From the NCBI RefSeq assembly GCF_011050055.1, contig NZ_DRGM01000155.1, forward strand, positions 1 to 37,401: 37,401 bases of DNA, written 5' to 3'. Source of the stretch: Pseudoalteromonas prydzensis (GTDB lineage: Bacteria > Pseudomonadota > Gammaproteobacteria > Enterobacterales > Alteromonadaceae). The notes beneath the pieces are model-generated. The model searched no databases. It was given only the letters and a program-made list of their open reading frames with translations, and was not told the origin of the DNA. Shown piece by piece: positions 23,854-32,120 of this stretch. Within the stretch, counting starts at the first letter, position 1. Every line of letters begins with the position of its first letter. The translations under genes and the position numbers were made by a program.

Positions 23854-24312
23854 ATGAGTTTAGATAAAAAAGATCAACAATTACTAACGCTATTACAAAG
23901 CAATGCGCGCACCTCAGTATCAGAACTTGCAACAACGGTAAGCCTATCGGATACCCCTTGCTTACGGCGCATCAAAAAGCTTGAAGCAAGCAAAGTGATC
24001 AGCGGCTATCATGCGGCTCTAAACCCCCGCGCACTTGGCTTAAACGTATTGGTTTATGCATTTGTGCGATTAAGTCAAAATTCGGTCAGCGCAGCTAATA
24101 TGTTTGAAGAGCAAGTTGAAAAACTTAATCATGTACTAGAATGTTCTGTAATATCTGGTAGCTATGATTATTTATTGAAAATTATTGCGGCCGATCTAGA
24201 AAGCTATGAAAGCTTTGTAAAACATAAGCTTGGTAGTATTAATTGCATTGCCAATATTGAGTCTACAGTGGTTTTAAAGCAAACATTTAGCAAAAAGCAA
24301 CTGCCGCTTTAA
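23854..24312 (+). CDS. Lrp/AsnC-family transcriptional regulator
   Basis: 152 residues. Winged HTH at the N-terminus (DKKDQQLLTLLQSNARTSVS, then ELATTVSLSDTPCLRRIKKLE) and a RAM/ligand-binding domain (VLECSVISGSYDYLLKIIA, then DLESYESFVKH) of usual length. It is divergent from the haem-protein/kynureninase-like operon with a shared 144-bp control region. In other bacteria Lrp-type KynR controls kynurenine pathway genes, so local control by tryptophan or kynurenine is a reasonable inference. Confidence 0.9.
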   Translation: MSLDKKDQQLLTLLQSNARTSVSELATTVSLSDTPCLRRIKKLEASKVISGYHAALNPRALGLNVLVYAFVRLSQNSVSAANMFEEQVEKLNHVLECSVISGSYDYLLKIIAADLESYESFVKHKLGSINCIANIESTVVLKQTFSKKQLPL

Positions 24313-24371
24313 ACAACAACACCATTTAGCGGCTACGCTAAAGACTGGAAAATATGATCGCACAGAGCAAA

Positions 24372-24470
24372 ATGTTTAATATCTCTATTTATGTGCATTC
24401 CAAAAGCCGATTTTTAGCAAATATCAGCCCTGTAATTCGTACTCCACTTAATGCCGTGATAGGGCTTTAA
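24372..24470 (+). pseudogene. Fossil of a histidine kinase H-box
   Basis: The only recognisable piece is FLANISPVIRTPLNAVIGL followed by a stop (24411-24470). It matches the HisKA core FLANISHEIRTPLNAVIGL except that the phospho-accepting His-Glu is Pro-Val. Neither a sensor nor an ATPase domain is nearby. The remaining DNA between the Lrp gene and the hydrolase gene (24313-24567) shows nothing else. Confidence 0.7.
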
Positions 24471-24567
24471 CGTTAGCGAAACCACCACAACCCGTTGACT
24501 TGAGTTCTACATCTTGCAAAACGACTCGAACTCGATAAGCTAACCGAGTGCCTAATCAATTATGTAG

Positions 24568-25941
24568 ATGTTTATGAGCCTTAATGGAATATTACTAGCC
24601 GTTGTTTTACTAACCACCTCTAGCTTTACAATCAGCCAAACCGACTGTGTAACTCAGTTAACTGATTTAGACTATATTATGAAAAGTAAACAGCAAGGGT
24701 TGTTGCGATTCGAAAATAGTAAGCCAACTACAGAGTTTAGCTATCAAAGTACGCAAACATATAGTGACTACTTGAGCTTTGCATATCAGCACATTTTGAC
24801 GGCAAACCCGCGCGCCTTAATGCCTTGTCCAATTCAAACCGCAACCTATCAGCTATTAGTTAAACAACAACTCCGACCCAGCATGGCGAACATTAGCGAC
24901 CTTATAGCACCTTTTGAGCTGCGCCAAAACAATGCTCGCAAAGCAGTGCTATTGATCCATGGCCTGACTGACTCACCGTTTACCTTTCATGACTTAGCAG
25001 AAATTTACTTTGAGCAAGGTTACAACGTGCGTACTTTATTGTTACCTGGCCATGGCACGGCCGCTGACGCACTGAGTCGGGTTACGGCCAAACAATGGCA
25101 GCAAGCTGTAAACTATGCAATTGCGCGCACCAGCAAAGATTTTGATCAGGTTATTTTAGGGGGCTATTCAACAGGTGCTACACTTTTAGTTAATTATTTA
25201 GCTGTGCAGCCCAGCAACCCAAAAATAACCGCGTTGATGTTGTTTTCACCCGCCACTGCGCCACACAATAAAAATGGCTGGCTTGCTAAGTGGATTGACT
25301 ATATTCCTTTTGTTAATTGGATAGATAAAGACGCCGACATCGATTTTGCTAAATATGAATCTTTTCCTTTTAATGCCGCAGCAGCGGCTGATGATGCAAT
25401 GAGCAATATTACACTGCATAAACTTATGCAACGCCCACTCCCTAATTTGCCTATTTTCTCCGTAATGAGTGATGTAGATACCACCATTGATACCCGTGCT
25501 TCCCTGCAATTATTAAGCACTTTACATGATGCCACAGCCCGCCCTGCCAATCGCTTAGATACACTGATTTATTATGGCGATAAAAACACCATAACGAGTG
25601 ACTTCCCTGCCGACTACATTATCTTAAATCCGCAGTGTAAAAATACTGCCTGCAAAAAAATCCATGGCATATCTCATATTGCCGTGGTTAATTCACCTAA
25701 CAACCCGCATTATGGCGCCCAAGGTCACTACCGCAATTGTGGCAGTTACCTTGATGACGATGCCTTATATGCACACTGCAAAACCACGAAGAAGCCAAAT
25801 ATTGGTGAGCGCACTGCAGAAAATGTCGCGGCATTTGCAACCTTGCAACGACTCACTTATAACCCCTACTTTGATGAGCAAGCAGGCTATATCAGGCAAT
25901 TCATTCAGCAGGTTGAAGGTTTGCAGGGGAAGCAACAATGA
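24568..25941 (+). CDS. Secreted alpha/beta hydrolase (S33/lipase-like)
   Basis: 457 residues with an N-terminal signal sequence (MSLNGILLAVVLLTTSSFTI from the second Met). VLLIHGLTDSPFTFHDLA (oxyanion-hole HG region), the nucleophile elbow GGYSTGA (S201) and a late HGISHIAVV (candidate catalytic His) give the catalytic set; an Asp in VMSDVDTTID may complete it. Five or more cysteines late in the chain (CKNTACKK, NCGSY, AHCK) suggest disulphides and a periplasmic or outer location. Either the ATG at 24568 or the one at 24574 could be used. Its last 4 bp overlap the next gene. Substrate unknown; an esterase/lipase is most likely. Confidence 0.82.
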   Translation: MFMSLNGILLAVVLLTTSSFTISQTDCVTQLTDLDYIMKSKQQGLLRFENSKPTTEFSYQSTQTYSDYLSFAYQHILTANPRALMPCPIQTATYQLLVKQQLRPSMANISDLIAPFELRQNNARKAVLLIHGLTDSPFTFHDLAEIYFEQGYNVRTLLLPGHGTAADALSRVTAKQWQQAVNYAIARTSKDFDQVILGGYSTGATLLVNYLAVQPSNPKITALMLFSPATAPHNKNGWLAKWIDYIPFVNWIDKDADIDFAKYESFPFNAAAAADDAMSNITLHKLMQRPLPNLPIFSVMSDVDTTIDTRASLQLLSTLHDATARPANRLDTLIYYGDKNTITSDFPADYIILNPQCKNTACKKIHGISHIAVVNSPNNPHYGAQGHYRNCGSYLDDDALYAHCKTTKKPNIGERTAENVAAFATLQRLTYNPYFDEQAGYIRQFIQQVEGLQGKQQ

Positions 25942-27080
25942 CTGCATTGCGTCATCGCTGGTTAGCCAGCATTAGTGAAATAGATGCTGACGTTTGGCAA
26001 TCATTTTTTGCAGATAATCCATTTACTGATCATGCATTCTTATTTGCCCTAGAGCAGAGCCAATGCGTATCAGCTGCGACAGGCTGGCAACCGTATCATT
26101 TAGCGGTGTATCAAAATGACACCCTAGTTGCACTTGCGCCAGGTTATCTAAAAAGTCACTCTTATGGCGAATATGTATTCGATTGGGCATGGGCAGAAGC
26201 ATACCAGCAACATGGCTTAGACTATTACCCCAAATGGCTTTGTGGCGCTCCTTTTAGCCCGATTGAAGGACCACGTATTGCAGTTGATTACGCACAGCCA
26301 GAGCAAATATATCAGTACATAACCGCACTATTAACGGCTCACTGCCAGCAGCAGGGATGGTCGGGTTGGCATATTAATTTTTGTACGCAACAACAAGCCT
26401 CACACCTGACAGCACAACAAGGCATGCATCGCATTGGCGTACAATTCCAATGGCAAAATCAAGGCTATGCTGATTTTGATGACTTTTTAGCGCAATTAAC
26501 AGCACGTAAACGTAAAGCGTTGAAAAAAGAGCGCAGTAAAATAGCTCAGCAAAACATTACTATTAAGTGGCTGCAAGGTGAACAAATTACGCTTGCTGTT
26601 ATGAGCCAATTTTGTGAGTTTTATCAACGTACTTACTTAAAGCGATCTGGTCATCTGGGGTATTTAAGTCATGATTTTTTTGTGCTACTGCATGCACTTA
26701 TGGCGGATAAACTGGTGATCATGCATGCAATACGCGACGGTGAGGTGATCGCTGCCACACTGAGCTTTAAAAGTAATAACACCTTATATGGACGCTATTG
26801 GGGAGCGCTAGAGGAAGTAGACTGCTTACACTTTGAGCTGTGTTATTACCAAGGGATTGAGTATTGTATTAACCAACAATTAAGCTGCTTTCACTCCGGC
26901 GCACAAGGCGAGCATAAAATTGCCCGCGGATTCGCTCCGGTATTTACTCACTCAGTACACCATGTGCTCGATGCAGATTTTAGTCCCGCAATTGCCGATT
27001 ACTTACAGCGTGAGCAACAACATTTACGTATTTATCACCGCCAATGTACTGAGTTATTACCTTTTAAAAATGCCGTTTAA
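25938..27080 (+). CDS. FemAB-like acyltransferase (GNAT fold, DUF482/PF04339 type)
   Basis: 380 residues. NPFTDHAFLFALEQSQCVSA, GWQPYHLAVYQNDTLVALAP, YVFDWAWAEAY with YYPKWLCGAPFSP and the late HSGAQGEHKIARGFAP motif are typical of this family. Its two tandem GNAT-like halves resemble FemABX aminoacyltransferases. The biochemical role of the family is not established. It is coupled to the upstream hydrolase by an ATGA overlap and overlaps the convergent DUF938 gene by 17 bp at the 3' end. Confidence 0.85.
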   Translation: MTALRHRWLASISEIDADVWQSFFADNPFTDHAFLFALEQSQCVSAATGWQPYHLAVYQNDTLVALAPGYLKSHSYGEYVFDWAWAEAYQQHGLDYYPKWLCGAPFSPIEGPRIAVDYAQPEQIYQYITALLTAHCQQQGWSGWHINFCTQQQASHLTAQQGMHRIGVQFQWQNQGYADFDDFLAQLTARKRKALKKERSKIAQQNITIKWLQGEQITLAVMSQFCEFYQRTYLKRSGHLGYLSHDFFVLLHALMADKLVIMHAIRDGEVIAATLSFKSNNTLYGRYWGALEEVDCLHFELCYYQGIEYCINQQLSCFHSGAQGEHKIARGFAPVFTHSVHHVLDADFSPAIADYLQREQQHLRIYHRQCTELLPFKNAV

Positions 27081-27657
27081 AAATCAATAATTGATTATTA
27101 GCAGGCATAGCAATGTCATTTACTAACGTTAAGCCTGCAGCCGTTGCTAATTGTTGGATCCACTCAAAATCACGAATGCCGCTTTGGCTATCTTGTTGTT
27201 TTAAAAACTCATCAAAGCGTTGGTTGCTCTCGCTAGTAAAATGCCCCTGATATTTAAATGGTCCATAAATACATAATACGCCCTGCGCTGCTAAATGCTG
27301 CTCAACCCCATTAAAAAACCTCTCAACGAGCGCGCTACTTACGATATGCAACGTATTGGCGGTGTAAAGAGCGCTGACCTTTTTGACCGGCCAAGGAGCA
27401 TTTAAATCAAGCTCAAGCGGCTCATGTAAATTAGCTAACTGTGCTTCAGCAAGCCATTGTTTTATGCCATAGTGATTGATTGGCCGATCACTTGTGTGCC
27501 ATTGTAAATGCGGTAAATGTTCAGCAAAGTACACACTATGCTGGCCGGTGCCTGAGCCAATCTCTAACACGTTGTCAACATCAGCAAAACAGCTTTTTAG
27601 CTCGCTAAGAATAGGAGATTTATTATTTTCACAGGCCTGAGAGAAAGGTTTTTCCAT
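27064..27657 (-). CDS. DUF938 SAM-dependent methyltransferase-like protein
   Basis: 197 residues. It starts MEKPFSQACENNKSPIL, the hallmark DUF938 N-terminus, followed by a class I SAM motif VLEIGSGTGQHSVYFA, DLNAPWPV and CIYGPFKYQGHFTSESN. The ATG at 27657 gives this N-terminus; an in-frame start at 27705 adds a non-conserved extension. The substrate is unknown. The 3' end overlaps the convergent FemAB-like gene by 17 bp, so antisense transcription is likely. Confidence 0.88.
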   Translation of the reverse strand: MEKPFSQACENNKSPILSELKSCFADVDNVLEIGSGTGQHSVYFAEHLPHLQWHTSDRPINHYGIKQWLAEAQLANLHEPLELDLNAPWPVKKVSALYTANTLHIVSSALVERFFNGVEQHLAAQGVLCIYGPFKYQGHFTSESNQRFDEFLKQQDSQSGIRDFEWIQQLATAAGLTLVNDIAMPANNQLLIFKRHF

Positions 27658-27839
27658 GCAAATTTGTGCACCATGTTTGGTAATTAATGCACAACAGTAA
27701 AGCAAAAATATAAAACAATGTCCCGTTCTAATTTATTGTCAATAAAATAACGCCCTATAATTCATATAGTTAAGCTTTTTAATCATCATTGGTACGAGTT
27801 ATGCTTTTATGAGTGTGAATCAACCTAATGGAGAAAACT

Positions 27840-28022
27840 ATGTATATCTCACCCTATACCGCACTTGATGCTGCTTTAGCTGCGAGTGAAAAATCAGACG
27901 CAGATAAAACAAGCTGTGATGAACGAGGCACTATCATCGACTTACTTTCGCAATCGAATCAACATACACAAGTCTTGAGAAAACATGAAACTGATCAAAT
28001 ATTTATTCTTGGTTACAATTAA
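27840..28022 (+). CDS. Small hypothetical protein (60 residues)
   Basis: Begins MYISPYTALDAALAASEKSD at an ATG with GGAGAA eight bases upstream; an ATG at 27828 is in frame but overlaps that site. Soluble, acidic, no recognised domain. A -10-like TATAAT at 27756-27761 lies upstream without a well-spaced -35. The 51-bp inverted repeat after it could end its transcript. Confidence 0.55.
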   Translation: MYISPYTALDAALAASEKSDADKTSCDERGTIIDLLSQSNQHTQVLRKHETDQIFILGYN

Positions 28023-28065
28023 ACAGTTACTCTCACGTCAAAATTTTCAATTTGTGACTTGCACT

Positions 28066-28116
28066 AAAACCGATTAGCTGTAATGATAACAATTATCGTT
28101 ACAGCTAATCGGTTTT
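28066..28116. promoter_or_regulatory. Fur-box-like operator at the apex of a 51-bp inverted repeat
   Basis: Two 24-base arms (left begins AAAACCGATTAGCTGTAA) flank a 3-base centre CAA, with one mismatch (T28084/G28098) that becomes G-U in RNA. The centre, TGATAACAATTATCG (28084-28098), matches the Fur 7-1-7 model at 12 of 14 fixed positions. TTGCAC (28059-28064) is a possible -35, placing a -10 inside the box. The arm ends in TTTT three bases before an ATG, so the RNA hairpin also looks like a terminator for the preceding small gene. Confidence 0.75.
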
Positions 28117-28119
28117 CTT

Positions 28120-28485
28120 ATGCACGACCATCAAGCCATGCTTTTCTATCAACAACAAATGAAGTGCATTTGCCAGCGCCCTGGTCTACACGCCCCTGCT
28201 TTAGTGGCTGACTATATTGAAGCTGGGTTAAATGCGGCCCGCTATTACGAGAAAAAGCAGTGCATGCTGCTACAAGAACTGTATTTAAGACGTACTTTCC
28301 ATGAAATTCTCAACAAAATGTGCGATTCTTTAATTCATTGTGCAATTCGCAAACAATGTTTAGAGCAACTTTATAAACCTCTGATGGCCTTAAAGCGCTT
28401 TTATAAAACCCATAACAGTACCAGAAAATATCTTATCTTGGAGCGAGAAGCGCGTATTCTCAGCCACGAATTCAACCCTTTTTAG
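28120..28485 (+). CDS. Small Fur-associated protein upstream of fumC (possibly FagA-like)
   Basis: 121 residues, helical, basic and Cys-containing (CICQRPG, KKQCMLL, KMCDSLIHCAIRKQCLEQLY). There is no ribosome site before the ATG at 28120, only the 3' arm of the hairpin, so translation may start at a later Met (28141 or 28162) or be leaderless. It ends 8 bp before fumC. In Pseudomonas a Fur-repressed small gene, fagA, precedes fumC-sodA, and position and regulation agree here. Sequence homology to FagA was not established. Confidence 0.6.
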   Translation: MHDHQAMLFYQQQMKCICQRPGLHAPALVADYIEAGLNAARYYEKKQCMLLQELYLRRTFHEILNKMCDSLIHCAIRKQCLEQLYKPLMALKRFYKTHNSTRKYLILEREARILSHEFNPF

Positions 28486-28493
28486 GAGCTTTT

Positions 28494-29870
28494 ATGAGCG
28501 AATTTAGAATCGAATCAGACAGTATGGGCGAATTACAAGTCCCTGCTGATGCACTTTATCAAGCCCAAACCCAACGTGCTGTAAATAACTTTCGTATTAG
28601 CGGCCTAGTGATGCCAAAACAGTTTATTAGCGCCCTTGCCTATATCAAACAAGCGGCAGCGCAAAGTAACTACGAACTTGGCCACTTAAGTCAAAATAAA
28701 GCGCAGTTAATCGAGCGTGCCTGCCAAGAGATCATTGATGGCCAACATTTAGCGCATTTCCCTATTGATGTCTTTCAAACCGGTTCTGGTACCAGCACTA
28801 ATATGAATGCCAATGAAGTGATCGCAACGTTAGCAAGTAGCTATGGCGATGACACGATTCATCCGAATGATGATGTAAATATGGGGCAAAGCTCTAACGA
28901 CGTGATCCCCACAGCCATTGCGGTAAGCAGTGTGATTAACGTGGTATATGAATTATTTCCGGCGTTGGATCAACTATCACAAACCTTGGAGCGCAAAAAG
29001 TCAGAAATTGGTGGCATTGTAAAAACGGGCCGTACCCACTTAATGGATGCCATGCCAGTCACATTCGCGCAGACTCTCAACACTTGGCAACATCAAGTTG
29101 ATACTGCTATGGCTGGTATTCGCTATAGCCTCGAAGGGGTTTCAGCGTTAGCCCAAGGTGGCACAGCAGTAGGCACTGGCGTCAATGCCGATCCACTGTT
29201 TGCTGAGCAATTCTGTAAAAACCTCAGTGCTAATGTTGGTGTACGCTTTGTACCAAGTAAAAACTTTTTCTACAATATTGGTTCACAAGACGCCATAGTG
29301 TCACTTTCAGGACAGTTAAAAGTACTTGCTGTGGCACAAATGAAGATAGCGAACGATCTACGCTGGATGAATTCAGGCCCACTTGCCGGATTGGGTGAAA
29401 TTGAGCTTGAAGCACTGCAACCGGGCTCTTCAATCATGCCCGGTAAAGTTAATCCAGTGATCCCAGAAGCGGCGGCGATGGTAAGTGCCCAAGTTATCGG
29501 CAATGACGCCACTATTACTGTCGCTGGCCAATCTGGTAACTTTGAACTCAACGTCATGCTGCCAGTAATCGCTTATAACATCTTGCAGAGTATCGAGTTG
29601 CTTGCCAACAGTAGCCAAGCATTAGCCGATAAAGCGCTGCGTTCCTTTAAAGTTAATCAAAGTAATATCGACAAAGCACTCGCTAAAAATCCGATTTTAG
29701 TGACCGCTCTTAATCCGGTGATTGGCTATGAAAAAGCAGCCAAAATTGCCAAGCAAGCTTACCAGCAAGGCCGCCCAATCGTAGATGTTGCCGAGCAAGA
29801 AACCGAGCTTTCCCGTAGTGAGCTAGAAACGTTACTCAATCCAGCTAAATTAACTCAAGGCGGGTTATAA
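28494..29870 (+). CDS. fumC: Class II fumarate hydratase FumC
   Basis: Iron-independent interconversion of fumarate and malate in the TCA cycle; cytosolic tetramer. 458 residues. QTGSGTSTNMNANEV (about 97-111), the TGRTHLMDAMP region and the superfamily signature GSSIMPGKVNP (311-321) are intact. AGGAG precedes the ATG. The Fur-box-like site upstream suggests it is induced when iron is short and Fe-S fumarases fail, as known for fumC in enteric bacteria and Pseudomonas. Confidence 0.97.
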   Translation: MSEFRIESDSMGELQVPADALYQAQTQRAVNNFRISGLVMPKQFISALAYIKQAAAQSNYELGHLSQNKAQLIERACQEIIDGQHLAHFPIDVFQTGSGTSTNMNANEVIATLASSYGDDTIHPNDDVNMGQSSNDVIPTAIAVSSVINVVYELFPALDQLSQTLERKKSEIGGIVKTGRTHLMDAMPVTFAQTLNTWQHQVDTAMAGIRYSLEGVSALAQGGTAVGTGVNADPLFAEQFCKNLSANVGVRFVPSKNFFYNIGSQDAIVSLSGQLKVLAVAQMKIANDLRWMNSGPLAGLGEIELEALQPGSSIMPGKVNPVIPEAAAMVSAQVIGNDATITVAGQSGNFELNVMLPVIAYNILQSIELLANSSQALADKALRSFKVNQSNIDKALAKNPILVTALNPVIGYEKAAKIAKQAYQQGRPIVDVAEQETELSRSELETLLNPAKLTQGGL

Positions 29871-29876
29871 GCAATA

Positions 29877-29903
29877 TTAAACCCGTCAATGTGGCGGGTT
29901 TAA
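29877..29903 (+). terminator. Terminator after fumC
   Basis: TTAAACCCG - TCAATGTGG - CGGGTTTAA, a 9-bp stem seven bases after the stop, with only a short T-stretch. Confidence 0.7.
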
Positions 29904-29987
29904 CCTTTGAATGTCATAGTTTTTATTGCTGTGTTATGTGCAAAGTGTATGATAGTGGTTACTTGTTCATCACTGTGAAGGTTTATC

Positions 29988-30467
29988 ATGCGCTTATCTG
30001 TTATCGCTGCTGTACTACTCCCACTTTGCTTATCTGCTTGTTCGGATGCGGCAACCTCTAATAGCGACCAACTTAGTCCTGCCCCTGCAGCACTAGTGAA
30101 AGACAATCAAGCGACTAAGTTAGACCCGCAAATGCAGGAACAACCAACGAGAGAGAATATCCAAAAGGCCCACCAACAATTACAAGCCTTAACGGCAGAC
30201 CCGCAATGTGATAGCAGTGCGCAATGTAAAGTATTAGCGGTAGGTAGCCGTGCTTGCGGTGGCCCAAGTAGCTATCTCGTGTATTCGAATAAAACCGCAA
30301 ACGAGCAAGCAGTAGAGCAGCTAAGCAAAAAAATTACCTCGTTAGAGAGCCAATTTAACGCCGAAAATTCGATGATCAGTATTTGTCAGCATTTAATGGC
30401 ACCTGGGGCTCAATGTGTTGAAAATAAATGTGTTAAACTAGACAGCTCTGCGGCAAGTGTTTATTAA
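29988..30467 (+). CDS. Lipoprotein of unknown function, paralogue 1
   Basis: 159 residues. Lipobox LSAC at the end of the signal peptide (MRLSVIAAVLLPLCLSACSD). After a low-complexity linker the folded part has CDSSAQCKVLAVGSRACGGP, SYLVYS and a C-terminal pair of cysteines (AQCVENKC), six in all. It is followed 11 bp later by a second gene with the same core. No family name is recognised; a disulphide-rich outer-membrane lipoprotein is the structural reading. Confidence 0.75.
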   Translation: MRLSVIAAVLLPLCLSACSDAATSNSDQLSPAPAALVKDNQATKLDPQMQEQPTRENIQKAHQQLQALTADPQCDSSAQCKVLAVGSRACGGPSSYLVYSNKTANEQAVEQLSKKITSLESQFNAENSMISICQHLMAPGAQCVENKCVKLDSSAASVY

Positions 30468-30478
30468 GGGATAGCTAT

Positions 30479-30874
30479 ATGAGTCGTTTATCATATTTTA
30501 AATGTTTAGTTACAACAGCCTGTTTTATGACTGTTAGTGGCTGTATGAGCACCACAGAGTCAACCACAACGGGTAGTGCCAGCTTAGCTCAGTCAAATAA
30601 TGCCTTAAATGAATTAGTGCAAGACACCAGCTGTACAGCGAGCTTTCAATGTAAAGTACTTGAAGTGGGCCAACGCGCATGCGGCGGGCCAAGTCGTTAT
30701 ATGGTTTATTCTACGCTCAACACTGAGCAAGAAAAAGCCGAGCAACTAGCACAGCAAATCAATGCACTTGAGGCCGATAACAATAAAAGCAATGGCTTAA
30801 CTGATTGTTTGCCCGTTTTACCCGTGCAAGCTCTGTGTATAAATCAAACTTGTCAGGCGTTTGATCTAAAATAG
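30479..30874 (+). CDS. Lipoprotein of unknown function, paralogue 2
   Basis: 131 residues. Lipobox VSGC (C22) after MSRLSYFKCLVTTACFMTVS. The core CTASFQCKVLEVGQRACGGP with SRYMVYS and a C-terminal ALCINQTC repeats the upstream gene, with all six cysteines aligned; the linker is shorter and differs. It arose by tandem duplication and is co-transcribed. Confidence 0.75.
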   Translation: MSRLSYFKCLVTTACFMTVSGCMSTTESTTTGSASLAQSNNALNELVQDTSCTASFQCKVLEVGQRACGGPSRYMVYSTLNTEQEKAEQLAQQINALEADNNKSNGLTDCLPVLPVQALCINQTCQAFDLK

Positions 30875-30891
30875 AGAATCTTGTATCTGCG

Positions 30892-31077
30892 CTAAACCAG
30901 CAGTGGAATTAGCGCAGAGATAATTAATACTGCAATAATACAAATTCCCGCCTTAAAAATATGCTGCATTGGCATTTGTTTTTTCACCCAGTAAGCATAA
31001 ATAAATCGCACAAAATAGCTTGCGGCAGTGCCAAACAAGGCGAAGATAATTAAGTACGCGATTAAAACTATATTCAC
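30892..31077 (-). CDS. Small two-TM membrane protein
   Basis: 61 residues with hydrophobic stretches at about 3-27 and 42-60 separated by a basic loop (YAYWVKKQMPMQHIFKAG). GTG start without a clear ribosome site. No family recognised. It could be the last gene of the PspA cluster transcript or independent. Confidence 0.5.
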   Translation of the reverse strand: MNIVLIAYLIIFALFGTAASYFVRFIYAYWVKKQMPMQHIFKAGICIIAVLIISALIPLLV

Positions 31078-31150
31078 AGCAACTCATTTTTATAAGGAAT
31101 TAAGCCCACAGTGTAAGGGCTTAATTTAAAGAAGGCAAAATATGGGTGGC

Positions 31151-31468
31151 TCAGCGCTTATTAGTGTGGGCAATTAGTAACTCTGCAACTTGTTGCTTTA
31201 CAGCTCGTTTATCATCTACATCTACACCAAACCGCTCAGCAAGTAATGCGATTTCCTCATCATTTAAATTAAATGAAAGGCGCTGACGCGTTTTTTTTGA
31301 TTTTACTTCAAGCGCTAAAATTTTGCGGATCATATCTGATGGCGTGAGCTCTTGATCAATGGCTTGTTTTTTTATCGACTTTTGCACTTCACTGCTAAGG
31401 TCGAATGCCATTTGCGTCGCTCTGACGGCTTGCTCTTGGCGTAACCATTTATCTTTGGTATTGCTCAC
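31151..31468 (-). CDS. Small ribbon-helix-helix-like protein
   Basis: 105 residues. QRLSFNLNDEEIALLAERFG and QELTPSDMIRKILAL look like RHH-type strand-helix units, repeated twice. A GTG start overlaps the stop of the upstream DUF4178-like gene (GTGA), so the two are coupled. It may be a DNA-binding regulator of the cluster, or simply helical. This family call is tentative. Confidence 0.6.
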   Translation of the reverse strand: MSNTKDKWLRQEQAVRATQMAFDLSSEVQKSIKKQAIDQELTPSDMIRKILALEVKSKKTRQRLSFNLNDEEIALLAERFGVDVDDKRAVKQQVAELLIAHTNKR

Positions 31469-32103
31469 TGTGCATCTCCTGGAAACAGATCAACAATATC
31501 AGTGATAGGGCGAGTTAAAGTCAGTGATACTTCGGTTTCACCACCATCCCAAATTTCAATATTGAGGCCATGGCTTTCATCACTTGATTCAAGGCAGATC
31601 ATCTCACAAGGCTCACCACCTTGTTGCTCATACTGAGGAAGCGCTTGATCACGGTAATCTTTATTATGAAAATAACACACAAACGGTGTTTCAGTTTGTT
31701 GGTAGCTGCTACCTAAAAACTGCATATAACGTTCTGGGGTATTTTTTACTTCGATAAAGGTCAGTTGCTCTTCATCAAAAATGCGTGCAAATTCATCAAG
31801 AGTGAAAATTTCATCCACTTCATCGCGCTGAATTTTGATTGAAAAGTTCGCCCATTCTTCACCATCACTACGCTCAATTTGCAAAAATATAACTTTACCG
31901 GCATCACTTTCAAGCACTAGCTCATAATCAGCACTATGCTGATATTGATAAGTTTGCACATCAGTAACACGCAGAGTTTGGCCTTTTAACCAACTTGGAT
32001 AAGCAAACGAATCGATCACAGTGAACATATCGCCTACTTTAAGTTCACTAGGATGGTTTAATTGGCGTTCAGGCGCTTTTTTAGATTTAAAGAAGTTAAA
32101 CAT
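31465..32103 (-). CDS. DUF4178-like soluble protein of the PspA cluster
   Basis: 212 residues. Starts MFNFFKSKK at an ATG with GAGG upstream; a start at 32121 is in frame but less good. A beta-rich segment (LKVGDMFTVIDS, YELVLESDAGKVIFLQIERS) fits DUF4178 loosely. DUF4178 proteins occur with DUF350, PspA and polyamine enzymes in other bacteria. It occupies the place that yjfK (DUF2491) has in E. coli. A terminator hairpin separates it from pspA, so it may be expressed at a lower level or from its own promoter. Confidence 0.6.
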   Translation of the reverse strand: MFNFFKSKKAPERQLNHPSELKVGDMFTVIDSFAYPSWLKGQTLRVTDVQTYQYQHSADYELVLESDAGKVIFLQIERSDGEEWANFSIKIQRDEVDEIFTLDEFARIFDEEQLTFIEVKNTPERYMQFLGSSYQQTETPFVCYFHNKDYRDQALPQYEQQGGEPCEMICLESSDESHGLNIEIWDGGETEVSLTLTRPITDIVDLFPGDAQ

Positions 32104-32120
32104 AGACTGCCTCATAAGCA

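Noticed and set aside
27736..27761. TTGTCA/TATAAT pair upstream of the small gene at 27840
   Set aside because: Spacing is 14 bp, too short for a normal sigma70 promoter; only the -10 is plausible.
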